A DNA stretch of 64,000 nucleotides. It comes from SIG565 sp045613385 (lineage in GTDB: Bacteria; Bacillota; Clostridia; Oscillospirales; Acutalibacteraceae). Both the position numbers and the translations under genes were made by a program. Below are positions 53,831 through 61,054 of the stretch, piece after piece (position 1 is the first letter of the stretch; every line of letters starts with the position of its first letter). The notes under the pieces were generated by a model that saw nothing but the letters and a program-made list of their open reading frames with translations, was not told the origin of the DNA and made no database searches. The stretch spans positions 59,858 through 123,857 of the forward strand of contig JAZLAW010000016.1 of the NCBI GenBank assembly GCA_045613385.1, read 5' to 3'.

Positions 53831-53845
53831 TACGAAGCAAAAGGT

Positions 53846-53877
53846 AAAATCCCGAACGCTTTCGCATTCGGGATTTT
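53846..53877 (-). terminator. Intrinsic terminator after the 40-residue membrane peptide gene
   Basis: AAAATCCCGAA and its complement around a 10-base loop. A 35-bp repeat directly precedes it in the transcript. Confidence 0.75.
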
Positions 53878-53878
53878 T

Positions 53879-53913
53879 GTCTCTCGTGTCCGAAAAAAAA
53901 CTGAGTAAAAACC
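53879..53913. repeat. 35-bp repeat, copy 1
   Basis: Identical to 54381-54415 except for one base, in the same orientation. Both copies sit in the 3' untranslated part of a minus-strand gene, immediately before its terminator. Weaker similarity extends about 35 bases further toward the gene (TTTTCT, CGG and TTAATTAAAA are shared). Confidence 0.8.
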
Positions 53914-53987
53914 TAATTTTCTTTAGTTCGCGGATTATTTTAATTAAAATACAAAAATATTGCCACGATGCCTCTAACATGGCCCAA

Positions 53988-54110
53988 TTAGATAAGATGG
54001 TCGGTGAAATACATACCAAAAATCATTTTTAACCACAATGCTATATGTATAATTACTATTAGTAACAACATCAGTACTAATATTATAAGCATTATTTTGA
54101 AAATTTTCAT
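53988..54110 (-). CDS. 40-residue single-TM membrane peptide
   Basis: ATG at 54110, stop at 53988-53990. The peptide begins MKIFKIMLIILVLML and ends MYFTDHLI; most of it is one hydrophobic helix. A GGCGGTGG ribosome site lies 5 bases upstream, nearly the same as that of the neighbouring lipoprotein gene. A promoter (54131-54159) and a terminator (53846-53877) frame it. It resembles small membrane regulators or type I toxins, but I cannot assign it. Confidence 0.6.
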   Translation of the reverse strand: MKIFKIMLIILVLMLLLIVIIHIALWLKMIFGMYFTDHLI

Positions 54111-54130
54111 ATTTCCACCGCCTTGAGTTT

Positions 54131-54159
54131 AGTATAGCAAAAAGATAAAAATAAATCAA
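54131..54159 (-). promoter_or_regulatory. Promoter of the 40-residue membrane peptide gene
   Basis: Minus-strand TTGATT (54154-54159) and TATACT (54131-54136) with 17-base spacing. The -35 overlaps the first hairpin of the adjoining repeat array. Confidence 0.65.
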
Positions 54160-54339
54160 TGCGCAGCATTGTATGTAATCCGTCGAAGACGGAATGTAAT
54201 CATTTTCGTCAGAAAATGTATGTAATCCACCGTAGGTGGTATGTAATCAATCCGAAGGAAATGCACCTACGGTGATGCCATACGCCTGCGGCGATTACAT
54301 ACTCGCTACGCGAGATTACATACCAATCCTTCGGATTGG
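54157..54339. repeat. Array of short palindromes separated by TATGTAATC / GATTACATA
   Basis: Seven small perfect or near-perfect palindromes (for example 54157-54171, 54180-54192, 54202-54217, 54227-54239, 54283-54293, 54302-54314, 54323-54339) are separated by the 9-base spacer TATGTAATC (54172, 54193 variant, 54219, 54240) and, in the right half, by its reverse complement GATTACATA (54293, 54314). The palindromes differ in sequence while the spacer is constant. One hairpin (CACCGTAGGTG) recurs inverted near 54272. The array has no ORF. Confidence 0.8.
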
Positions 54340-54341
54340 AT

Positions 54342-54380
54342 AAAAATAAAGCACTTGTCAAAACAAGTGCTTTATTTTTT
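54342..54380 (-). terminator. Intrinsic terminator after the deoxyribosyltransferase-like gene
   Basis: AAAAATAAAGCACTTGT and its complement around a 4-base loop, with T on the minus strand. Repeat copy 2 abuts it. Confidence 0.85.
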
Positions 54381-54415
54381 GTCTCTCGTGTCCGAAAAAG
54401 AACTGAGTAAAAACC
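54381..54415. repeat. 35-bp repeat, copy 2
   Basis: Second copy of the 53879-53913 repeat, one base different, again placed between a gene's stop codon and its terminator. Confidence 0.8.
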
Positions 54416-54464
54416 GAGGATTTTCTCATTATTCGGTTATTAATTAAAACAAATAATATGTCAC

Positions 54465-55349
54465 TTATACTGTAGTAGCTAACGATTCTTCTAATTCTTG
54501 CAATTTCATCAAATATTCTTTAGCTTCATCAATAAAACTATCGGCAATATTAGCACTTTGACAGTCGATAATTGCAGCTTGTAGTTCCCTTATTCTTACT
54601 CTAATAAATTTCATAGGCGGCATTTCATCGAGTTCCTTAGATCGATTCAACATCGTTTTTGCCCTATCTATATTAAATCTTAACCTTTTCTCGATTTCAA
54701 ATCTAAATATTTCTCGTTCCTTATCCATTGCAATCGCTTTATTTTCACGAGAAATATGTTCTTCAAATCTATTCATCTTTCTACTTAAATCAGAAATTAA
54801 AATTTCCAATTTATCTTCTTTAGTGATACCTCTATTTGAATCAAGCATTGCGGGATTTAAATTAACCAAACTCATTACAGAATAATTGTTTTGGGCATTA
54901 GCAGTTTGTTTTATAGCTTCTGTTATATTTTTTTGATCTTGGACTACTTCATCGTATAATCTGTTCTTACGATAAGAAACTGTAGTTAATCCAGCAATGT
55001 CAAAAATATGACTCTGACCTTCCTCCTGAACTAATACGACAGGTTTATCATATGCGTGTCTAATGCCTAATTCGTATAATACGTTCGGATTTTTAGAACT
55101 CAGATCACAAAGTACCATTGGCTCATTAATTAAATGATTATATATTTTTGCTTGAATTAAAGTGCTTTCACTATTTTCGTCCATTCGAAAAGCAGTATAT
55201 CCAGCATCTTCTATTGCTGGTTTAAAAATTTGCTCATATATTTTTTTAAAGTGTCCCTTTTCATATCCTTCAGGATCAGTAAACGGCATAATTACAAAAC
55301 AAACTTTTCTATCTTCTAGCAATTGTACTTCCACATTCTTTTCAACCAT
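54465..55349 (-). CDS. Nucleoside 2-deoxyribosyltransferase/TIR-like domain protein
   Basis: 294 residues from the ATG at 55349 (AAGGATG site). The N-terminal domain (about 15-150) has 'CFVIMPFTDPEGYEKGHFKKIYEQIFKPAIEDAG', 'FRMDEN', 'LCDLSSKNPNVLYELGIRHAYDKPVVLV', the pattern of the 'VIMPF' deoxyribosyltransferase/TIR-related family, which often acts on NAD or nucleosides. The C-terminal half (about 170-294) is a long helical coiled coil ('SDLSRKMNRFEEHISRENKAIAMDKEREIF'). Proteins of this build occur as effectors in bacterial defence systems. It is monocistronic with its own promoter and terminator in accessory DNA. Confidence 0.8.
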   Translation of the reverse strand: MVEKNVEVQLLEDRKVCFVIMPFTDPEGYEKGHFKKIYEQIFKPAIEDAGYTAFRMDENSESTLIQAKIYNHLINEPMVLCDLSSKNPNVLYELGIRHAYDKPVVLVQEEGQSHIFDIAGLTTVSYRKNRLYDEVVQDQKNITEAIKQTANAQNNYSVMSLVNLNPAMLDSNRGITKEDKLEILISDLSRKMNRFEEHISRENKAIAMDKEREIFRFEIEKRLRFNIDRAKTMLNRSKELDEMPPMKFIRVRIRELQAAIIDCQSANIADSFIDEAKEYLMKLQELEESLATTV

Positions 55350-55395
55350 AATATAACATCCTTCTTTGAAATTTAACAAAATTTTACATTTAAAT

Positions 55396-55424
55396 ATTAT
55401 AATCTATTTTGTATGGAAAATCAA
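55396..55424 (-). promoter_or_regulatory. Promoter of the deoxyribosyltransferase-like gene
   Basis: Minus-strand TTGATT (55419-55424) and TATAAT (55396-55401) with 17-base spacing. Confidence 0.8.
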
Positions 55425-55674
55425 TAAAGAACAAAAAATAACTTAAACAACAAGTACCTAAATTATAATAAAAAAATCCTCATTCCAATGAGCAGGGTTG
55501 CTAAGGACAGTTATGTTTTATAGGAACGCTGAGCATTGCGAAGGGCAAGAGAATTGAGAGAAGTTTCGGCTTCTCTCTTTTTTTCTTGCCCTTTTTCTTT
55601 TTATATCGGTACATTCGACTATTAAGCCTTCTTTAAGTACAATTATTGTAGAAACTTAAAGGAGGCTATTTTTT
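55425..55674. other. Gap with nested hairpin and promoter for the TnpV-type genes
   Basis: This 250-base gap holds a nested hairpin (outer GGGCAAGA/TCTTGCCC, inner GAGAGAAG/CTTCTCTC with a T7 run, 55543-55591), which can act as a terminator on the plus strand. Downstream is a promoter (TCGACT 55615-55620, TACAAT 55638-55643, 17-base spacing) for the three small plus-strand genes. A short hairpin CTCATTCCAATGAG lies at about 55485. No ORF is seen. Confidence 0.55.
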
Positions 55675-55977
55675 ATGGGGAAATTCATTGAAGAATTTTA
55701 TTATGGAAATCTTGATCCACAAGCACGTAACACTAAGGAAAACAAAGCCGTGCAAAAGCAAATGGAAGTCTTGATGTCAAATGAGGATTTCTTAACCGAG
55801 AACCTTTCGGGCGAAAGCAAGAAAAAGTTTCTTGATTTTGTCAATGCTTGGGGTGTTGTGAATGGTGAATCGAACCTCGACAGTTTTATTATGGGTTTTC
55901 GTCTTGGTGCTCAATTTACATACGACACATTCGTAAACGATGAAGCTCCATTCAAGGACTTGCTAAAGGAGTGCTAA
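55675..55977 (+). CDS. DUF6809-type small protein of transposon context
   Basis: 100 residues with an AAAGGAGG site. 'FIEEFYYGNLDPQARNTKEN' and 'SFIMGFRLGAQFTYDTF' match the small helical protein that commonly lies next to tnpV genes in clostridial conjugative transposons. The function is unknown. It is the first of three tightly packed genes. Confidence 0.75.
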   Translation: MGKFIEEFYYGNLDPQARNTKENKAVQKQMEVLMSNEDFLTENLSGESKKKFLDFVNAWGVVNGESNLDSFIMGFRLGAQFTYDTFVNDEAPFKDLLKEC

Positions 55978-55978
55978 T

Positions 55979-56164
55979 ATGAAGGAAAAGAAATATTACA
56001 TTGCGCTCGATGACTTTGAGCGTCGGGTAGTCGTGAACTGTATGAACGAAATGCGGGACAAACTTATTGCCAGCGGAAAGTACACCGATGCTTTGGATGA
56101 GGTATTGCTGAAAATCATTGGTGCAAAACAAAAGAAATTTAAGGTAATCTACAAGGAGGCGTGA
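55979..56164 (+). CDS. Small accessory protein of unknown function
   Basis: 61 residues with a ribosome site inside the end of the previous gene. 'YYIALDDFERRVVVNCMNEMRDKLIASGKYTDALDEVLLKI' is a short helical protein frequently paired with the two flanking families in mobile elements. No function known. Its end carries the AAGGAGG site of the next gene. Confidence 0.7.
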   Translation: MKEKKYYIALDDFERRVVVNCMNEMRDKLIASGKYTDALDEVLLKIIGAKQKKFKVIYKEA

Positions 56165-56166
56165 TT

Positions 56167-56541
56167 ATGGAAAAGGTTATTTATGATGAAAAGAATGGTC
56201 TTTGGTATGAATTGCAAGGCGACTATTATATTCCCTGCTTGAGGTTGCCGGAGGAAGAACAACAGCATATCGGTGTGTGGGGACAACGGCATTTACGGTA
56301 TATCAAACAAAATCGCAAGGTTTTATATCTTAATCTGCTGACAAGCGGCAAGCTGAAAGGATACCTTGCAGACCTCGATAAGCAGGCGGAAGAAATGTTC
56401 GCCCGACTTATAAAACAGATATCAGAATGTGAAGGCGTAACAGAGCAACTCAAAGCAGACGATCAAATGGAGTGGGTTGCTCGAATGAATAACATCCGTA
56501 GCAGAGCTACGGAAATCGTTAATAGCGAGTTGATATATTAG
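56167..56541 (+). CDS. tnpV: TnpV family transposon-encoded protein
   Basis: 124 residues from the ATG at 56167 (AAGGAGG at 7 bases); an earlier ATG codon at 56161 is not preceded by a site. 'IYDEKNGLWYELQGDYYIPCLRLPEEEQQHIGVWGQRHLRYIKQ' and 'KGYLADLDKQAEEMF' are the TnpV hallmark. TnpV genes accompany Tn1549-type conjugative elements; the protein has no proven enzymatic role. No integrase, relaxase or mobilisation gene is nearby, so this is a remnant or a passenger set. Confidence 0.85.
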   Translation: MEKVIYDEKNGLWYELQGDYYIPCLRLPEEEQQHIGVWGQRHLRYIKQNRKVLYLNLLTSGKLKGYLADLDKQAEEMFARLIKQISECEGVTEQLKADDQMEWVARMNNIRSRATEIVNSELIY

Positions 56542-56542
56542 T

Positions 56543-56580
56543 AAAAAATCGAGGGCACATAGAAAGTGTCCTCGATTTTT
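56543..56580. terminator. Bidirectional terminator after tnpV
   Basis: AAAAATCGAGG-GCAC and complement around an 8-base loop, T-rich on the plus strand and A-rich on the left. Confidence 0.8.
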
Positions 56581-56588
56581 GTATAAGC

Positions 56589-57083
56589 TTACAGTTTGTT
56601 TATTATATTCGTTTTTAACAACTCGGCGCACACCATCCACGCTATGAAAAAATCAAATAATTCAGCATAAATGCTCGGATCCAGTTTTAAATCTGTTTCT
56701 TTGTCAGGTAGTTTGGTTTTGTATTCTATCCATAGATTGTATACATTATCCCAGGTTTCCTTGATATCTGTTATCCGATAATTAATATCTTCAAAAGCCG
56801 TATGATTGCTGTAGCAATATATCAACAATTCTTCCATAGCTGAATTCTTTTGATGAATGTCCTTGTCAAGTTCGTAGAATTTATTCTTTTTCAAATATAC
56901 TTCTAATGAGCCGGTTGTTAATGATTGCAAACGGTTATACAACCCTTTGTATGTTTCGTTTTGTAACTGTTTTTTCTCTTGCTTTCTTTTGTGCTTTTCC
57001 ATAATCAAAAACTGCACCAAAAATATGATCAAACCGTTACTTATAATTGGAGTAAACAGTAGTATCCAATCTTTAACTTCCAT
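56589..57083 (-). CDS. Unknown single-TM protein
   Basis: 164 residues from the ATG at 57083 (AAGGTAATAGTT upstream); the frame extends to 57107. One N-terminal TM segment ('WILLFTPIISNGLIIFLVQFLIM') is followed by a charged helical cytosolic part ('KHKRKQEKKQLQNETYKGLYNRLQ'). No family recognised. It lies 110 bases after the last gene of the RiPP operon and faces the same way, so it may be an immunity or transport accessory, though co-transcription is not shown. Confidence 0.6.
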   Translation of the reverse strand: MEVKDWILLFTPIISNGLIIFLVQFLIMEKHKRKQEKKQLQNETYKGLYNRLQSLTTGSLEVYLKKNKFYELDKDIHQKNSAMEELLIYCYSNHTAFEDINYRITDIKETWDNVYNLWIEYKTKLPDKETDLKLDPSIYAELFDFFIAWMVCAELLKTNIINKL

Positions 57084-57192
57084 AACTATTACCTTAAAAT
57101 CTCTCATCTAACATTTTTGAGCTTCCCTTACCAGAGCGATCCCACTGCAATCATTGATAAATTGCTGTAAAAAGCCATAATAATGTCTACCA

Positions 57193-57738
57193 TTATTTCT
57201 TTTTACATTGTTTTTTTCTCGCATCTTTTATAGTCACTTCGTGAAACAGTTCATCGTTCATTGCAATACATTTGTCGGACAGTATTCTTATCCTTCCTCT
57301 CTTGGCAAATGAAAGAATCAACGGATATGAGGTTGTAGCTCGACAATCTATTTTAACAGTATCATTTTTAAAATTATCGAACAGATACGAAACGACCTGC
57401 ATAAAACCACTGCATTTACCATTGCCTGCTGCAAAATCCCAAATTTTTGTATATCCAAAATGTTTTGTTACAATTATGTACCAATTATCCTTTGCGAAAT
57501 AATAGATTTGTTCCAATCTCAGGCAATCGCAGGCATTTACAAAATCATCTACATTTGTGCACTGGGTATAAAATCGCATTTTTTCAGGATAGGCACTTGA
57601 CGAAATGCTCTTTATGCTTTCCAAGTCATCCATACCGATTAACTTGTCGTGTTTTCTCTTAAATTTCAAATAGTAGCAAAGCAGGAGTTCTAAATAATAC
57701 TTTATTATTTCTTTCAATAAAACCATATGCCTTTTCAT
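57193..57738 (-). CDS. Unknown protein of the RiPP operon
   Basis: 181 residues from the ATG at 57738 (AGGGAGGTG upstream). Helical start with many basic residues, then a mixed segment 'WYIIVTKHFGYTKIWDFAAGNGKCSGFMQVVSYLFDNFKNDTVKIDCRATTSYPLI' followed by 'RGRIRILSD'. The strand-helix order loosely suggests a GNAT-type acyltransferase, but the acetyl-CoA loop is not evident. It begins 11 bases after the protease gene and belongs to the RiPP operon. A tailoring or immunity role is possible. Confidence 0.6.
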   Translation of the reverse strand: MKRHMVLLKEIIKYYLELLLCYYLKFKRKHDKLIGMDDLESIKSISSSAYPEKMRFYTQCTNVDDFVNACDCLRLEQIYYFAKDNWYIIVTKHFGYTKIWDFAAGNGKCSGFMQVVSYLFDNFKNDTVKIDCRATTSYPLILSFAKRGRIRILSDKCIAMNDELFHEVTIKDARKKQCKKK

Positions 57739-57749
57739 ATTGCACCTCC

Positions 57750-59024
57750 CTACAAGCAATAATCAAGAATTGCTTTATATAGTGATGCTACGTCGGAGTA
57801 TGAACGAACAGCATCTGCAGTTTTAATGGAACAAAGTTGATTTTCACATTTTACTATCACTTCATCTGCGAATTTTCTCGTGTTTTTTATTTGGTAGAGA
57901 ATTATATCAGGATCAAAATGATACGCATATAAATCAATACTGCCTTTCCTATATACTTTCTTATATCTGTAAAGATAAGAGTGTTCATAGTCGGAAAGCA
58001 GAAGTGTTTTATAGCCTTCATTAGCAAACAATTCATTAAGCAATTTAATTGTGTTATCACATAATAACTTATCTCCCGAAAAACATATACACGGTTGACT
58101 GCTTGGAGGTGAATATATTCTTGATTGATCAACTCTCTCGTCCCAATACTTCACATTATGAGATAAGCACCATTTTCTCAAATACTTTGGCATCCGCTTT
58201 CCGCACCAAACAATAAAGTCTATTCCATTTTTACATTCGGAAATTTGTTTAAGCAAAGAACGTTTTGTACTGATGCTTGAAGGTTTTAGGACAACGGAAT
58301 GATTTGAGCAAACTGTAGTATCATCGCTTTTTGATGAAACAGCATATGGTGCCCAAAAAGCAAAATCGTATATTCCAACAAACGGCGTTAAAAACATATC
58401 GCTTGGATAGTCGGTCTCATTATTCAAATCGAGCAGCTTATTAATTATGTGTGCAGATGCATAGGCGCAAGCAAAACTATTGCACTTTACTGAATAAAAT
58501 GCTGTATCTCCGTGCGTTAATAAGTGTTCACCCTCTGCATAAATGTCAGAAATTCTATACCAATCCAAATAATTTGTTTGATAATTTCTTTGCTCAACTG
58601 AAGTAACGCAAGGAAAGCACGCTGGATATGTTAAAGCCCCGTTGTTATTTTGAGCAGCTACGATTTTAACCCCATCATTATGTAGTTTTTGACAAATCTC
58701 AAGCAAATCATTTGTTTCCACTTGACCGCACAAACCACAGCTTAAGTTGATTACACGAACATCGTTTTCGTGGCACCATTCTAAAGCTGCAATTAGGTCA
58801 TCAAGAAGTCCCGTATCATCTTCGTTGAGTATTTGTATGCCAATGATAGATACATCGCAATTAACATATTTCTCAATAATTTTCGCGCATATTGACCCAT
58901 GAGAAAGTGGTGCTATATTCAAACCATCTATAACCTTTACAATACCGTTTTGGACCAAGTGATTTTTCACACTCAGATTAACCGATTGTGGAAATATCCC
59001 ATCGTCGATTACCGCAATTTTCAT
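57750..59024 (-). CDS. Subtilisin-like (S8 fold) protease of the RiPP operon
   Basis: 424 residues with an AGGAGGTGG site and no signal peptide. The S8 triad is present in divergent motifs: Asp7 in 'VIDDG', His42 in 'SHGSICA', oxyanion Asn in 'AAQNNNG', and Ser183 in 'CNSFACAYASA' (instead of the usual GTSMA). The C-terminal 200 residues are extra and unassigned. In this locus it is the best candidate to remove the leader of the Cys-rich peptide, since the exporter has no C39 domain. It lies 19 bases after the ABC transporter gene. Confidence 0.8.
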   Translation of the reverse strand: MKIAVIDDGIFPQSVNLSVKNHLVQNGIVKVIDGLNIAPLSHGSICAKIIEKYVNCDVSIIGIQILNEDDTGLLDDLIAALEWCHENDVRVINLSCGLCGQVETNDLLEICQKLHNDGVKIVAAQNNNGALTYPACFPCVTSVEQRNYQTNYLDWYRISDIYAEGEHLLTHGDTAFYSVKCNSFACAYASAHIINKLLDLNNETDYPSDMFLTPFVGIYDFAFWAPYAVSSKSDDTTVCSNHSVVLKPSSISTKRSLLKQISECKNGIDFIVWCGKRMPKYLRKWCLSHNVKYWDERVDQSRIYSPPSSQPCICFSGDKLLCDNTIKLLNELFANEGYKTLLLSDYEHSYLYRYKKVYRKGSIDLYAYHFDPDIILYQIKNTRKFADEVIVKCENQLCSIKTADAVRSYSDVASLYKAILDYCL

Positions 59025-59043
59025 AACGCCACCTCCTAAGCAA

Positions 59044-60678
59044 CTATTTTAATTCGATGACTTTATCTACCTTCAAGTCGTAGTCCTGATGAGTGATAAA
59101 AATAACCGTTTTGTCTTTAAAACTATCGTTAAAAAGTGTATCTATTATTTCTTTCCAACCTATGTCTATATTTGATGTCGCTTCATCTAATATAACGAAT
59201 GGTCGATCGCTTAAAACAGCTCTGGCAAAGGCGATTTTTTGCCGTTGTCCTCCGGACAATAAGCATCCGTTGTCACCGACTTGAAAATCAAGACCTTTTT
59301 CAGCAATCAAATCTGCCAATTTCAGCAGTTTAATTACCTGCATCATTTTTCGCTCATCGCATTCTTTATATAAACAAATATTATTTCTGATACTGTCGTT
59401 AAATAGGAATACGTTTTGATTTACAACAGAAAACAATGATCTGTATTTATTTAAATCCAAATCCTTAATGCAGTTGCGACCTATATAGATTTCACCGGAA
59501 GTAGGATTATAAAAGCGCAAAAGCAAATTTGTAATCGTCGTTTTACCCGTTCCGTTTTTGCCAATCAAAGCATACTTCTTACCTACTTCAAATCGTTCTG
59601 TAAAATCAGATATAACCGCATCTGTATTTTGATAAGCAAAACTCACATGATTGAAACTAATTGCATCAATGTCTGTTTTTTCTTTTCCGCTGTCACATTC
59701 TGCATCGGTGCGCATAAAATTCGAGTATCTTTCGGCAGATGGCAACAAAGCAGAAATTCCATATATAAGATCCAAGAAATTTGAAATAAAATCCAAAAGT
59801 GTCAAGGAATATGTCTGTATCGAAACAATTTCACCAATTGATAAGTCTCCATCGGTGATCATAAATCCCGAAACTATATATAATAACGATGTAATTAAAT
59901 TTATAAAAATCGTTTGAACATTCAGATTAATGTTATTTAGAACACCGACCTTATACTCATTGTTAAGCACAGCGGTTTGCTTTGTATAGAAGATTTTCTT
60001 GTAGTGATTGGCGAGACCATAGGTTCTTATTTCTCGCATACCATTTATCATTTCACCAAACCACGAACTAAAGGTGTTTTCTGTTTCTTTTAGTTTTTCT
60101 GATACTTGTGAGTTTTTAGCCGAAAGAAAACAAGTCAAAGCAAACTTGATAGGAATAAACAGCAAAAGTAATACCGTCAATTTCCAGTTAATATAGGCTA
60201 ATATAACAGCATATCCAATGCACAAGATGATTTGCATTAAGGATATAATTGATTCAGAACTGAATATACCTGCGATTGTTTTAATATCAGAATCAATTTT
60301 TTGAAAAATAGAAGCTGAATTATTGTTGTGATAATAATCAATTGAAACATTAAGCAGTTTATCAACAGCTTTTGTTTTTAATCGTAGTACTATTCTGTTA
60401 CTTGCCTTTAATCTGATAATTTCACAGAGATAATAGCAAAAATATATGAATACGCTTATAAAAAAGAGCATGGTGGAATATAGAACAATCTGCGTTATAT
60501 CGTTATTGACAAAACCTTTATCAATGATGTGCGCAGATATTAATGGCAAAAATACGGAGGAGACCATCACGCAAAGTAATAGTATAGCTATAAATAATAC
60601 GGCATTTTTCTCTGCTGTCATTATTGGTAGTAAAGTCTCTTTGATTGTACTTATGTGTTTTTGCCTTTTATCTTTCAT
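59044..60678 (-). CDS. ABC exporter (TMD-NBD fusion) of the RiPP operon
   Basis: 544 residues. Six TM segments (about residues 20-290) precede the ATP-binding domain: Walker A 'GKNGTGKTTI', Q-loop 'VVNQNVF', signature 'LLSGGQRQKIAFARA' and Walker B 'FVILDEATSNID'. No N-terminal C39 peptidase domain is present, so it exports the peptide but probably does not cut the leader. The start overlaps the ACP-like gene by 11 bases. A homodimer at the cytoplasmic membrane is expected. Confidence 0.94.
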   Translation of the reverse strand: MKDKRQKHISTIKETLLPIMTAEKNAVLFIAILLLCVMVSSVFLPLISAHIIDKGFVNNDITQIVLYSTMLFFISVFIYFCYYLCEIIRLKASNRIVLRLKTKAVDKLLNVSIDYYHNNNSASIFQKIDSDIKTIAGIFSSESIISLMQIILCIGYAVILAYINWKLTVLLLLFIPIKFALTCFLSAKNSQVSEKLKETENTFSSWFGEMINGMREIRTYGLANHYKKIFYTKQTAVLNNEYKVGVLNNINLNVQTIFINLITSLLYIVSGFMITDGDLSIGEIVSIQTYSLTLLDFISNFLDLIYGISALLPSAERYSNFMRTDAECDSGKEKTDIDAISFNHVSFAYQNTDAVISDFTERFEVGKKYALIGKNGTGKTTITNLLLRFYNPTSGEIYIGRNCIKDLDLNKYRSLFSVVNQNVFLFNDSIRNNICLYKECDERKMMQVIKLLKLADLIAEKGLDFQVGDNGCLLSGGQRQKIAFARAVLSDRPFVILDEATSNIDIGWKEIIDTLFNDSFKDKTVIFITHQDYDLKVDKVIELK

Positions 60679-60931
60679 TTTGTTCTGCCACCTTACTTTC
60701 CACAGTTTGAATAATTGTGTGGACAGTATTAAATTTATAATTATCGAAATCTTGCTTTTTAAATTCTATTGAAAAACTCTCTTTCAGCTCTAGTACAAGG
60801 TATACCAAGTCGGGAGCAGTGAGTTTAAGTTGAGGCCCAGTTAAAGGCAATTGATGCAGTGAAGTATCTTTCCAATCTATAGAGGGTTTCACTCTGTAAA
60901 AAAGATCAATAATATTTTCAGTAGTATTCAT
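60668..60931 (-). CDS. Peptide maturation system acyl-carrier-related protein (Ser-less)
   Basis: 87 residues, AAAGGAG site. The shape is that of an acyl carrier protein: 'LTAPDLVYLVLELKESFSIEF' aligns with helix II of ACP ('DSLDxVELxxxLExxF'). The phosphopantetheine Ser is replaced: the D-S-L position reads T-A-P, so it cannot carry a prosthetic group. It matches the clostridial 'peptide maturation system acyl carrier-related' family associated with CcpM loci. A protein-interaction role in maturation is likely. Confidence 0.82.
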   Translation of the reverse strand: MNTTENIIDLFYRVKPSIDWKDTSLHQLPLTGPQLKLTAPDLVYLVLELKESFSIEFKKQDFDNYKFNTVHTIIQTVESKVAEQNER

Positions 60932-60945
60932 AACAAATCTCCTTT

Positions 60946-60990
60946 ATTAAAAAACCGGCACAAACAGACAAATCATGTTGTTTGTGCCGG
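60946..60990 (-). terminator. Terminator hairpin directly after the RiPP precursor gene
   Basis: CCGGCACAAACA and its complement (12 perfect pairs) with a 12-base loop, followed on the minus strand by T6. It lies 65 bases after the precursor stop and 15 bases before the next gene, so it should allow partial read-through and raise precursor expression relative to the rest. Confidence 0.85.
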
Positions 60991-61054
60991 CCCCATCATT
61001 TATCTTAAAGCACTCATTGCATATTTAAGTTTAAAAAATATGTGTAGAAATGCA

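Noticed and set aside
53246..54019. Long open frame extending the small lipoprotein upstream to 257 residues
   Set aside because: The extension reads through a terminator, the 35-bp repeat and the lipoprotein promoter; the signal peptide and ribosome site place the start at 53782.
53974..54159. 61-residue frame over the short membrane peptide gene
   Set aside because: A different frame holds the 40-residue hydrophobic peptide with a good ribosome site and promoter; this one has neither.
54157..54339. CRISPR-like array
   Set aside because: The repeats are 9 bases, the intervening pieces are palindromes of 11-17 bases, half the array is inverted, and no cas genes are near.
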